Below, piece by piece: positions 6,948 to 12,723 of a DNA stretch of 12,723 nucleotides. The stretch is from Chrysiogenia bacterium (GTDB lineage: Bacteria; JAGRBM01): positions 1 to 12,723 of the forward strand of contig JAGRBM010000628.1 of NCBI GenBank assembly GCA_020434085.1. The letters run 5' to 3'. A program made the translations under genes and the position numbers. The notes under the pieces were generated by a model. It was not told the origin of the DNA. It made no database searches and saw only the letters and a program-made list of their open reading frames with translations. Each line of letters opens with the position of its first letter. Position 1 is the first letter of the stretch.

Positions 6948-9900
6948 TCAGCGTGCGGCACTCCGGCGACGACGCGAAACCATGAACACCGCCGCCACCG
7001 CGCTCATCAGGATGAACATGGAGCTGCCCGACTCCGTCGGACTCAGGGTGCAGTCACTGCTGCTGACAACGGTCCCGAAGCCGAAGTAGTTGGCCACTGC
7101 TTCGGCGGTGCACTCTGTTGCCGAGCCAAGCGCAATGCCGCCCACCGCCGTCAGCGTGCCATAGCAGTCGTTTCCAAGGCCAGCCGTGTTGCCGGTCACC
7201 GCCGCGCCGTTCGTAACGAAACGCGGCTTGCCCTCGCGAGAGTAGTTGCCCTGCCAGTCGTCCTGGATGATGAGATCACGCGGTGCGTAGACACCGCCTG
7301 CCTTGCCACCCGAGGTATTGCCGGTCACCGCAGCACCCGAACCTACCATGGTGCCATTGGGCATCGAGATGCCGCCACCGGCGTTCATGGCCGTGTTGCC
7401 GCTGACCCGAAGGCCGTTGAACTCCACGATCAGACCGCCGTAGGCGTTGTCCTCGGTCAGGTCGGCGGCATACATGCCGCCGCCATCACCGATGACCGCA
7501 TCAAAGGTCCCCACAATATTACCTGTTCCGGCCGCCGCTGAGTTAAGCGTGATGGAGAACTCGCCCGTCGCATAATCGATCGTGCCGGTGCCGCCGCTGC
7601 CGCCGACCAGCACGCCGTCCTCGCCGGGATCGGTAAAGGTCTCTTCCCCGCCCGCGTTGATGGACACGCTGCCCGGATCGATGCGGCGCCAGTTGACGTC
7701 CTCAAGGATCACATCGGCGCCGTCATCAACTTCCTGAGACCCAAAGGTTTCGAGCTTTGACATATAGGCCGAGGTCCCAATGGCCAGGTCGTCACCGGTA
7801 TCCCAGTTGCTGATCGTGTCGGTGCTGCCCGCTGTGTTGTCCTTCATCGTGACGTTGAAGAGCTGAAGAATGCCGGCATTGGTATAGATGCCGCCGCCAT
7901 CCCATGCGGCCGTGTTGTTCGAGAAGGTCGAGTTGGCAACGGTGAAGTTCTTGGGCGCACCCGTCACCATCATGCCGCCGCCGCTGCCGTCCTGGGCTTC
8001 GTTGCCGGTTGCCGTCACATTGTTGAAGTTGATCGTTGCCGGTCCGCCGCGCACGCGGATACCACCGCCGCCGCTGCGGGAGACGTTGTCGGTCACCTGC
8101 ACGTTCATCAGGTTCACCATGTGCTTGGGCGCGATGCTGATTTCGATACCGCCGGCCGTTCCGCCCTCGTTGTTGCGAACGATGACGTCGATGATGTCGG
8201 CGCTGCTGCCGATAAAGATGCCGCCGACGTCGTTGTCGGTGTCGTCATCATCTTCGTTACCCTCGACGATCAAGTCGCGGAGAACGAGTTTATCGGCGCT
8301 CTCGGAGCTGTTGTTGCCACCCATTTCGAGCGCGCCTTCATCGCCCGAGCCCGTAAGGGTCAGACCGGTAATTTCGATGTTCTGGCTGTCACGCGCAAGG
8401 TCGCCGTCGGAATCGTTGCCGATCTCAATGATCGGCCCACTGTTGCTGTTCAGATCGAGCGTCAGCGAGGCCGCACCCGGACCAGTGATCGTCAGGCTCT
8501 CGCTGATCTCGGGAAGGCCGCTGCCAAGGGTGATGGTGCCCGTCACCGAGAAGGTGATCGTATCGGCGCCCGCCGTGGCGTTGGCCTGCTCGATGGCCGC
8601 ACGCAGGGTGCAGTCGCCCATCGAGTCGGTCACTTCACAGATGTCGTCGCCGGTGTCTTCATCAACACCGTCGCCGGTATCGCTCACGGTAAAGGTCGCC
8701 GCCAGCGCGCTGGAGGGAATCGCCAGCACCGCCAGAAGAACAAGCAGCATTCCGCCCTTGCGGGCAGCGGCCTTCACGGCAATGCCGCGACGGCGCGATG
8801 CGGCCGCCATGGCGATGGCCAGGCCGAGCAGGAAGACAAAGCCATATCCCGCGCCGGACTCGTCGGCGCTCAGCACGCAGCCGCCACCGCCGCCCACCGA
8901 GGTGACGCCGCGGAAGTCGGTTCCAATGTTGAAGAGATTCGTCGTGGTCGTGGACGTGCAGCCATCGGTCACGCCGATGCCCAGGCCGCCCAGATTCAGG
9001 ACGTTGCCGGTGCAATCCTTGTGGGCGCCGCCGGCGCTGTTGCCGGAAATGGTGCTGTTCTGACCGAACAGGGTTCCCATCAGACCGCCTTCGTCATCGT
9101 CGGTCACGCCGGATTGCGACACGCTCACGCCGCCGCCAAGGTTGCCCGCAGTGTTACCGCTGACCGTGCTGCCCGAGAGGATGACCTTACCATCGCCATT
9201 GTAGATGCCGCCGCCGTCCACTTCGGCAGTGTTGCCGGTAATGGTCGTGCCGATCAGATGCACGGCATGGCCGTAGTTGTGCTCATTGAAAATGCGGCCC
9301 ACGGCGACGCCGCCGCCGTTGCCCAGAACGATGTCGTATTCCAGATAGATCTCGTTGCTGTTCCCGGGGTTGGCGTTGAGCGTGATGCTCCACTCGCCGG
9401 TCTCGTAGTCGATCGTGCCGGTTCCGCCGTCATCACCAGTCAGATTACCGTCCATGTCACCATCGGTGAAGGCTTCCACCGTATTGGCATTGTTATCGTT
9501 GCTTGCTACCCGGATGGTTGCGGTTCCCGGAACGACGCCGTGCACGAACCGGGCATCCTCACCGCTGCTGTAGGTGAGTTGACCATCGACGGTGTCGATA
9601 TTGGTGCGATAATCGCTGTCGGTGCCGTCGGCGGGCCGCTCAGCGCCGGTCTGGGTCGCCGAGGCACCTGCTTCGTTGCCGGAGATGGTCGAGTTGTAGA
9701 TCTTCATCAGCCCGCCCTGCTGCACCTCGATACCACCACCATCGTCATTGGCGATGTTGTTGATGATCTTGATGCCCTTGGCGAGAACCGACTTGCCCTC
9801 GGCGCCGGTCATGAAGATGCCGCCGCCGACGCCCTGGGTCATGTTGCCGTCGACGATCACGTTCTCGAGGATCAGCGTATAGCGGTTGCCCGAGAGGGTG

Positions 9901-10829
9901 ATGCCGCCGCCGCCTTCGCCGTTGTTGTCATTGTTGATGTAGGTTCCCATGGCGGTGTTGTCGCTGACGGTCACGTTCTTGAGCGAGACGACCTTGTCGC
10001 CGCCGTCGATCGAGATGCCGCCGCCACCTCCAACGGTGGTATTTTCTTTCACCGTGACGTTCTCAAGAAGCACCATGTTGCGCGAGCCGCCGGCGATGCT
10101 GATGCCTGCACCCTGGGCGCGCTCCGGATTGGTGCCGCCTACGAACGCGTTGTTGTCGACCATCACGTTGCGGATGGTCGCGTTGCCCCCGATGTTGATT
10201 CCGGCCGCCGTATCGTCTTCGCGCTGGTCGCTTTCATTGCCGGTCACGCGGCAGTTGCTCAACACGAGCGAATCGTTGTCCGCAACATAGACGCCGCCGC
10301 CGGTACCATGGGTGCTGCTGGATGTTTCTGTTCCGCCATTGGTGCCGTCATGCCCACCACTGCCCGTGAGGGTCAGACCCGAGAGGGTCAGGGTCTTTTC
10401 AAGGCCGACATCCTGATGGTTGATCGTCGCCTGCATGCCGTCGATGATCGGCTTGCGTCGGCTGTCGATCGCGAACACCGCGCCGACATTGCCGTCAAGA
10501 TCGACCGTCAGGGCGGTCTGTCCCGGGCCGGTAACGGTCAGGTCATCGACGATGTATTCGAGTGCGCTACCCAGCGTGATGGTTCCGGTCACAGAGAAGG
10601 TCACCGTGTCGGCGCCGGCAAGCTGGTTGGTCTCTTCAATCGCCGCGCGCAGGGTGCAATCGCCCCCGCCGTCGGTCACTTCACAGACGCCGTCGCCGGC
10701 GTCGAAATCGCTGCCATCGCCCGTATCATTCACAATGAATGATGCAGCAAATGCAGTGTTTGGAACTCCGACAAGTGCCACAGCAATTGCCACAACACAG
10801 CCTGCAATCCAGTTAATTTTGGTGTACAT
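6948..10829 (-). CDS. Giant CSLREA/beta-helix surface protein: two complete secreted proteins fused in frame
   Basis: The 1293-residue product is an exported, probably surface-anchored, right-handed beta-helix protein. Unit 1 (about 1-684) has a signal peptide (cleavage likely after AFA, 28), a CSLREA domain (GDGVCEVTD, CTLRAAIEETN) and helix coils rich in GGGI and GNTA motifs. It also has an inserted beta-domain (about 391-506) and a tail with a Cys motif, hydrophobic stretch and SRRRG. Unit 2 (685-1293) repeats this order with its own signal peptide (ending SSALA), CSLREA domain (CTLRAAIEQAN), helix, insert (about 1005-1116) and tail ending SRRRRSAAR. The ATG at 10829 is chosen over 10880 because GGGAGG lies 7 nt upstream and the signal peptide follows. 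A terminator follows the stop. Related beta-helix proteins act as adhesins or polysaccharide-binding proteins; no catalytic residues could be identified. The fusion could be real or reflect a lost stop. Confidence 0.88.
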   Translation of the reverse strand: MYTKINWIAGCVVAIAVALVGVPNTAFAASFIVNDTGDGSDFDAGDGVCEVTDGGGDCTLRAAIEETNQLAGADTVTFSVTGTITLGSALEYIVDDLTVTGPGQTALTVDLDGNVGAVFAIDSRRKPIIDGMQATINHQDVGLEKTLTLSGLTLTGSGGHDGTNGGTETSSSTHGTGGGVYVADNDSLVLSNCRVTGNESDQREDDTAAGINIGGNATIRNVMVDNNAFVGGTNPERAQGAGISIAGGSRNMVLLENVTVKENTTVGGGGGISIDGGDKVVSLKNVTVSDNTAMGTYINNDNNGEGGGGITLSGNRYTLILENVIVDGNMTQGVGGGIFMTGAEGKSVLAKGIKIINNIANDDGGGIEVQQGGLMKIYNSTISGNEAGASATQTGAERPADGTDSDYRTNIDTVDGQLTYSSGEDARFVHGVVPGTATIRVASNDNNANTVEAFTDGDMDGNLTGDDGGTGTIDYETGEWSITLNANPGNSNEIYLEYDIVLGNGGGVAVGRIFNEHNYGHAVHLIGTTITGNTAEVDGGGIYNGDGKVILSGSTVSGNTAGNLGGGVSVSQSGVTDDDEGGLMGTLFGQNSTISGNSAGGAHKDCTGNVLNLGGLGIGVTDGCTSTTTTNLFNIGTDFRGVTSVGGGGGCVLSADESGAGYGFVFLLGLAIAMAAASRRRGIAVKAAARKGGMLLVLLAVLAIPSSALAATFTVSDTGDGVDEDTGDDICEVTDSMGDCTLRAAIEQANATAGADTITFSVTGTITLGSGLPEISESLTITGPGAASLTLDLNSNSGPIIEIGNDSDGDLARDSQNIEITGLTLTGSGDEGALEMGGNNSSESADKLVLRDLIVEGNEDDDDTDNDVGGIFIGSSADIIDVIVRNNEGGTAGGIEISIAPKHMVNLMNVQVTDNVSRSGGGGIRVRGGPATINFNNVTATGNEAQDGSGGGMMVTGAPKNFTVANSTFSNNTAAWDGGGIYTNAGILQLFNVTMKDNTAGSTDTISNWDTGDDLAIGTSAYMSKLETFGSQEVDDGADVILEDVNWRRIDPGSVSINAGGEETFTDPGEDGVLVGGSGGTGTIDYATGEFSITLNSAAAGTGNIVGTFDAVIGDGGGMYAADLTEDNAYGGLIVEFNGLRVSGNTAMNAGGGISMPNGTMVGSGAAVTGNTSGGKAGGVYAPRDLIIQDDWQGNYSREGKPRFVTNGAAVTGNTAGLGNDCYGTLTAVGGIALGSATECTAEAVANYFGFGTVVSSSDCTLSPTESGSSMFILMSAVAAVFMVSRRRRSAAR
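6951..8777 (-). repeat. Protein-level repeat unit 2 of the CSLREA gene
   Basis: This is the second unit (residues 685-1293), about 75 residues shorter than unit 1, mainly through fewer beta-helix coils and a shorter region after the insert. It opens with a GTG (8777) and an ATG (8750) at the head of its own signal peptide. The ATG has AAGG 5 nt upstream, so independent initiation is conceivable. Confidence 0.85.
8730..8900 (-). other. Fusion junction: internal anchor tail followed by internal signal peptide
   Basis: In minus-strand order the frame reads CVLSADESG, a hydrophobic stretch (GFVFLLGLAIAMAAA), SRRRG, a short basic spacer (VKAAARKGG), a second hydrophobic stretch (MLLVLLAVLAIP) and a cleavage-like SSALA. 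No stop lies between. A TGA in the +1 frame overlaps the GTG at 8777 (GTGA), the arrangement typical of two coupled genes. Confidence 0.8.
8778..10829 (-). repeat. Protein-level repeat unit 1 of the CSLREA gene
   Basis: This is the first of two paralogous units (residues 1-684). It shares with unit 2 the order signal peptide, CSLREA, SVTGTITLGS strand, TGPG, LTLTGSG, GGGI coils, insert domain, and Cys/hydrophobic/Arg tail. DNA near the CSLREA Cys codons (plus about 10645-10715) is visibly similar to plus 8595-8670 in unit 2, including CGCAGGGTGCA. Confidence 0.85.
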
Positions 10830-11055
10830 CCCTGTTCCTCCCACAATGGGTCGTTTCTGCGCCTTGTCAGCTAGACGCACTGGCCCCCATAGCTAGTTTC
10901 CTGAGGTTAAAGGAGGTGGACACAAAATGCCAGCCCATAGGAGAAACGCAGAAATTGGCGTGCAGTGCCACTGCACTTTGTGATTCTGCAGTACACGAAC
11001 CACGCGTACAGCAGAGATTGCAGGTTCTGGAAATGTAGAGTGGGATGCGGGCTTT
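10830..11055. other. Upstream region of the giant CSLREA gene
   Basis: This 226-nt non-coding stretch holds the GGGAGG ribosome-binding site (plus 10837-10842), a 17-bp palindrome (10960-10976) and the 3' flank of the RTX gene. I saw no clear intrinsic terminator with a T-run after the RTX stop, and no -35/-10 pair I could defend. The promoter of the CSLREA gene is expected here. Confidence 0.5.
10960..10976. promoter_or_regulatory. Perfect 17-bp palindrome, likely operator or hairpin
   Basis: GTGCAGTGCCACTGCAC is two perfect 8-bp arms around a single base. It lies 131 nt upstream of the CSLREA start, and TGCAGT recurs nearby at plus 10987-10992. With a 1-nt centre it suits a dimeric regulator better than an RNA hairpin. 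No T-run follows. The symmetry is seen; the operator role is inferred. Confidence 0.5.
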
Positions 11056-11817
11056 TTAAGGGCGCAGCTTCAGTTGCCCTTTGGCCAGGAGTTCCTCAAA
11101 GTTGACCGGGGTCACAAATCTGACCAGTTCGACAAATCCCTCACCGGTGCCGCTCGGGTCGATTTCGAGCGCGTTGCCGTTTGCGCGCAGGTAGTTCTTC
11201 AGGGATTCGGCAGAGCCGTCGCCTTGGTAGCCCGCTTCGGCCAGAAGTGCCGAGACATCGATCACATCGCTAGCATCAAAGCCATCGAAGACATCGACGC
11301 CCCCTTCGAGGTCGCCCGGGAGCCAGACAAAGGTATCGGCTCCCATGATTCCCGAGATCGTATCGGCGCCCGGCCCACCGCGCAGCGTGTCATTGCCGTC
11401 CTGGCCCCAAAGCACATCATCGCCGGGGCCTCCGTCCATGTAGTCGTCCCCGTCGCTGCCGAAGAGCTCGTCGTTGCCCCCCTCGCCAAAGAGCCGGTCA
11501 TTGCCGTCCCCCCCGCGCACGCGGTCCGCGCCCTCGCCCGCCCGGATCACGTCCGTGCCGCTGCCGCCGATCACCTCGTCGTTGCCATCGGTCCCGATCA
11601 GCTCTTCATCGCTGTCGTCACCGGCCTTGACCACCTTCCCGTGGCTCTCTCCGGGATCGAAGATCTTTGCCGGGTGGCGCTCGCGCAACTTCTCAATCCG
11701 TGCCATGTGCTCGGCGCGCCGCTGTTCCATGGTCTTCTCTTCTTTCTTCTCGCAATGCGGGAGGCATAGAATGAGAAGCATCGCCAGGGTTGCCAGTGCG
11801 GTTCGTGTAGGGAACAT
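11056..11817 (-). CDS. RTX calcium-binding protein with signal peptide and T1SS-like C-terminal domain
   Basis: The 253-residue exported protein should fold as a calcium-bound parallel beta-roll. It has a hydrophobic N-terminal signal (about 7-20) ending CLPHC22, where lipidation at C22 is possible though His at -1 is atypical. A charged helix rich in Glu, Lys and Arg (23-48) follows. Ten consecutive nonapeptide RTX repeats (75-164; e.g. GTDGNDEVI, GGDGNDRLF, GGPGDDVLW) come next, the last reading GADTFV. The C-terminal part (about 165-253; VFDGF, DVIDVSALL, NYLRANG, LEIDPSGTGEG, VELVRF) resembles the type I secretion target domain of RTX proteins. No enzymatic domain is visible. The ATG at 11817 is chosen because the signal peptide starts there, with AAGG 8 nt upstream; the frame extends to 12114 but that part overlaps the opposite-strand gene. 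A structural, calcium-sensing or adhesive role is inferred. Confidence 0.87.
   Translation of the reverse strand: MFPTRTALATLAMLLILCLPHCEKKEEKTMEQRRAEHMARIEKLRERHPAKIFDPGESHGKVVKAGDDSDEELIGTDGNDEVIGGSGTDVIRAGEGADRVRGGDGNDRLFGEGGNDELFGSDGDDYMDGGPGDDVLWGQDGNDTLRGGPGADTISGIMGADTFVWLPGDLEGGVDVFDGFDASDVIDVSALLAEAGYQGDGSAESLKNYLRANGNALEIDPSGTGEGFVELVRFVTPVNFEELLAKGQLKLRP
11326..11595 (-). repeat. Ten tandem 27-nt RTX repeats
   Basis: Ten uninterrupted 9-codon units follow the pattern G-G-x-G-x-D-x-(L/V/I)-x. Glycine starts nine of them; the third starts with Ala. The DNA units have diverged, so this is an old protein repeat rather than a recent satellite. Confidence 0.9.
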
Positions 11818-11832
11818 GAAAATTTCCTTGCG

Positions 11833-11865
11833 CGGGCTTGGTCGCCCAACGCTATCCAAAGCCCG
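11833..11865. promoter_or_regulatory. Inverted repeat in the divergent intergenic region
   Basis: CGGGCTTGG (11833-11841) and CCAAAGCCCG (11856-11865) pair with one bulged A around a 14-nt spacer. They sit in the 90-nt gap between the divergent RTX and GspN-like genes. This could be a shared operator or a leader stem for the RTX mRNA. Both promoters must lie in or near this gap; none is clear by eye. Confidence 0.35.
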
Positions 11866-11907
11866 TGAAGGAAAGCAACGTAAATCGTTTAGGATCGCAT
11901 CATCGCT

Positions 11908-12723
11908 ATGAAAAAAGTCCTCATTGCATTCATTGCCCTGACCGCTGCGGCCGCCCTCTGGGTTGCGCTCGATCCAGGTAACGGGCCCGAAACGCCCAGA
12001 ATTCCCGGCGCCAGCAGCAGCGCGGTCACTTGGGAGTGGCTCTCCCTCATGCTGCCCGGCGGGTTCGACGAGCAGGATGGCTCGGTTCGCTGGCGAGGGT
12101 CCCTTGACGGGCAAACCATCGATGCAGGCAGGGCCACCCTTCGCTCAGCCCCCGATCCATCGGATGAGCTGCAGGTGCGTGCGAAGTTCGCCGCTCAGGA
12201 GTTCTTCGGGAATCTCACCTTCGGCCTGCCGGCCGATCAACTCCGCGCGCCCGATCCGGACTTCACCTGGCTGAAGCTGCGCGCCAATTTCAACCTGAAG
12301 AGCCCCCTCGCCCTGACCCCATGGCTTTCACTCGCGGGGAAGCTCGGTCTCGACGCAGATGCCGGAGGCGGCAAAGCCATTCCCGTCGCCGCGACCATCA
12401 AGCTTACCGGCAGAGATCCGCAGTTTATTGCGGCGCTTCCCGATATGTCCGGACAACTGGCGAGTGCCACATTCGATTCTTTCACGGCGAATGCGACGCT
12501 CGATGCGCATGCAGTGGAAATCACCGAGTTTGTCGCAACTGGAACCGGCATTCGCGTGACCGGTGGTGGCCACCTCAACCTGGCGCCAAGCTACGAAGAG
12601 AGTTCCATCGATTTCACTCTCGAAGTCGCGCGCAGCAACGCGACTACGCAGCCGGTCCTGGCCCAGACCTACGCGGGGCTCGCACAAACGAACAGCTACC
12701 AGGTGGGCCTTCACGGATCTCTG
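11908..12723 (+). CDS. AsmA/GspN-like envelope protein (3' end cut by window)
   Basis: This open frame of 272 codons runs off the right edge without a stop. It has an N-terminal signal or membrane anchor (MKKVLIAFIALTAAAALWVA, 1-20), then a beta-rich region that alternates short hydrophobic strands (for example GSVRWRGSL, LQVRAKF, LKLRANFNLKS, GIRVTGGGHLNL, SIDFTLEVAR). This looks like proteins of the AsmA superfamily, and the order of anchor, VTWEWLSL-type start and late GxGxLNL strands suits GspN of type II secretion systems. If so, it would help the secretin complex in the periplasm. The similarity is judged by eye and is weak; an unrelated lipid-transfer or envelope protein is equally possible. 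The start has only a poor Shine-Dalgarno (AGGA about 13 nt upstream). It is the only plus-strand gene and diverges from the RTX gene. Confidence 0.6.
   Translation, partial: MKKVLIAFIALTAAAALWVALDPGNGPETPRIPGASSSAVTWEWLSLMLPGGFDEQDGSVRWRGSLDGQTIDAGRATLRSAPDPSDELQVRAKFAAQEFFGNLTFGLPADQLRAPDPDFTWLKLRANFNLKSPLALTPWLSLAGKLGLDADAGGGKAIPVAATIKLTGRDPQFIAALPDMSGQLASATFDSFTANATLDAHAVEITEFVATGTGIRVTGGGHLNLAPSYEESSIDFTLEVARSNATTQPVLAQTYAGLAQTNSYQVGLHGSL

Noticed and set aside
8121-10742. An 873-codon open frame on the plus strand opposite the CSLREA gene
   Set aside because: It is fully antisense to a gene with clear domains. Its composition (strings of Ala, Val, Asp, Gly) is the mirror of Gly/Asp/Thr-rich repeats in GC-rich DNA, and it has no signal, domain or ribosome-binding site.
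11326-11595. Tandem repeat resembling a CRISPR or satellite array
   Set aside because: The 27-nt periodicity is explained by RTX nonapeptides in frame; units are diverged and there are no spacers.
11818-12114. N-terminal extension of the RTX frame by 99 codons
   Set aside because: It would place the signal peptide internally, lacks a ribosome-binding site, and overlaps the opposite-strand GspN-like coding region.
12237-12714. Minus-strand frames of 113 and 128 codons at the right edge
   Set aside because: Opposite the uninterrupted 272-codon plus-strand frame, which has an export signal and a regular strand pattern; the minus frames have neither.

Overview
The window is GC-rich and comes from a Gram-negative (diderm) bacterium. 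It encodes an outer-membrane TolC-type channel, a periplasmic adaptor and a MacB exporter, plus several large secreted proteins. The mix of a CSLREA-type beta-helix protein with Arg-rich C-terminal anchor tails, a CRTAC1-type FG-GAP/UnbV protein, an RTX protein and a possible GspN-like protein is most reminiscent of deltaproteobacterial or myxobacteria-like lineages. That placement is inference only; there is no rRNA or other taxonomic marker here.

Layout: almost everything is on the minus strand, so transcription runs from high to low coordinates. Reading in that direction: an RTX calcium-binding protein (11817-11056); a 226-nt gap with a perfect 17-bp palindrome; a giant CSLREA/beta-helix surface protein (10829-6948) followed by a strong terminator hairpin; a CRTAC1-type repeat protein (6855-4897) translationally coupled to a small secreted protein of unknown function (4897-4250); a 168-nt gap with a hairpin; and a tight tolC-macA-macB export operon (4081 to beyond position 1). 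At the right edge a plus-strand gene (11908 onward), an AsmA/GspN-like envelope protein, diverges from the RTX gene and runs off the window. All genes but the last are on one strand. The macB-like and GspN-like genes are both cut by the window edges.

How the genes may work together: the tolC-macA-macB operon (4-nt overlap, then 3-nt gap) should form a tripartite exporter driven by ATP. The genes upstream of it all encode exported, repeat-rich, probably calcium-binding or surface proteins. This suggests an envelope or surface locus, but nothing in the sequence proves that the exporter handles these proteins.

The most unusual object is the giant CSLREA protein. It is two complete secreted proteins joined in frame. 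Each half has its own signal peptide, CSLREA domain, beta-helix, inserted beta-domain and C-terminal Cys/hydrophobic/Arg tail, so a full anchor tail and a full signal peptide lie in the middle of one reading frame. Other points of note are a MacA-like adaptor that lacks most of the usual alpha-helical hairpin, and an RTX protein that carries both a Sec-type signal peptide and a type I secretion-like C-terminal domain but no obvious passenger. No tRNA, rRNA, CRISPR array, transposase or phage gene was seen.
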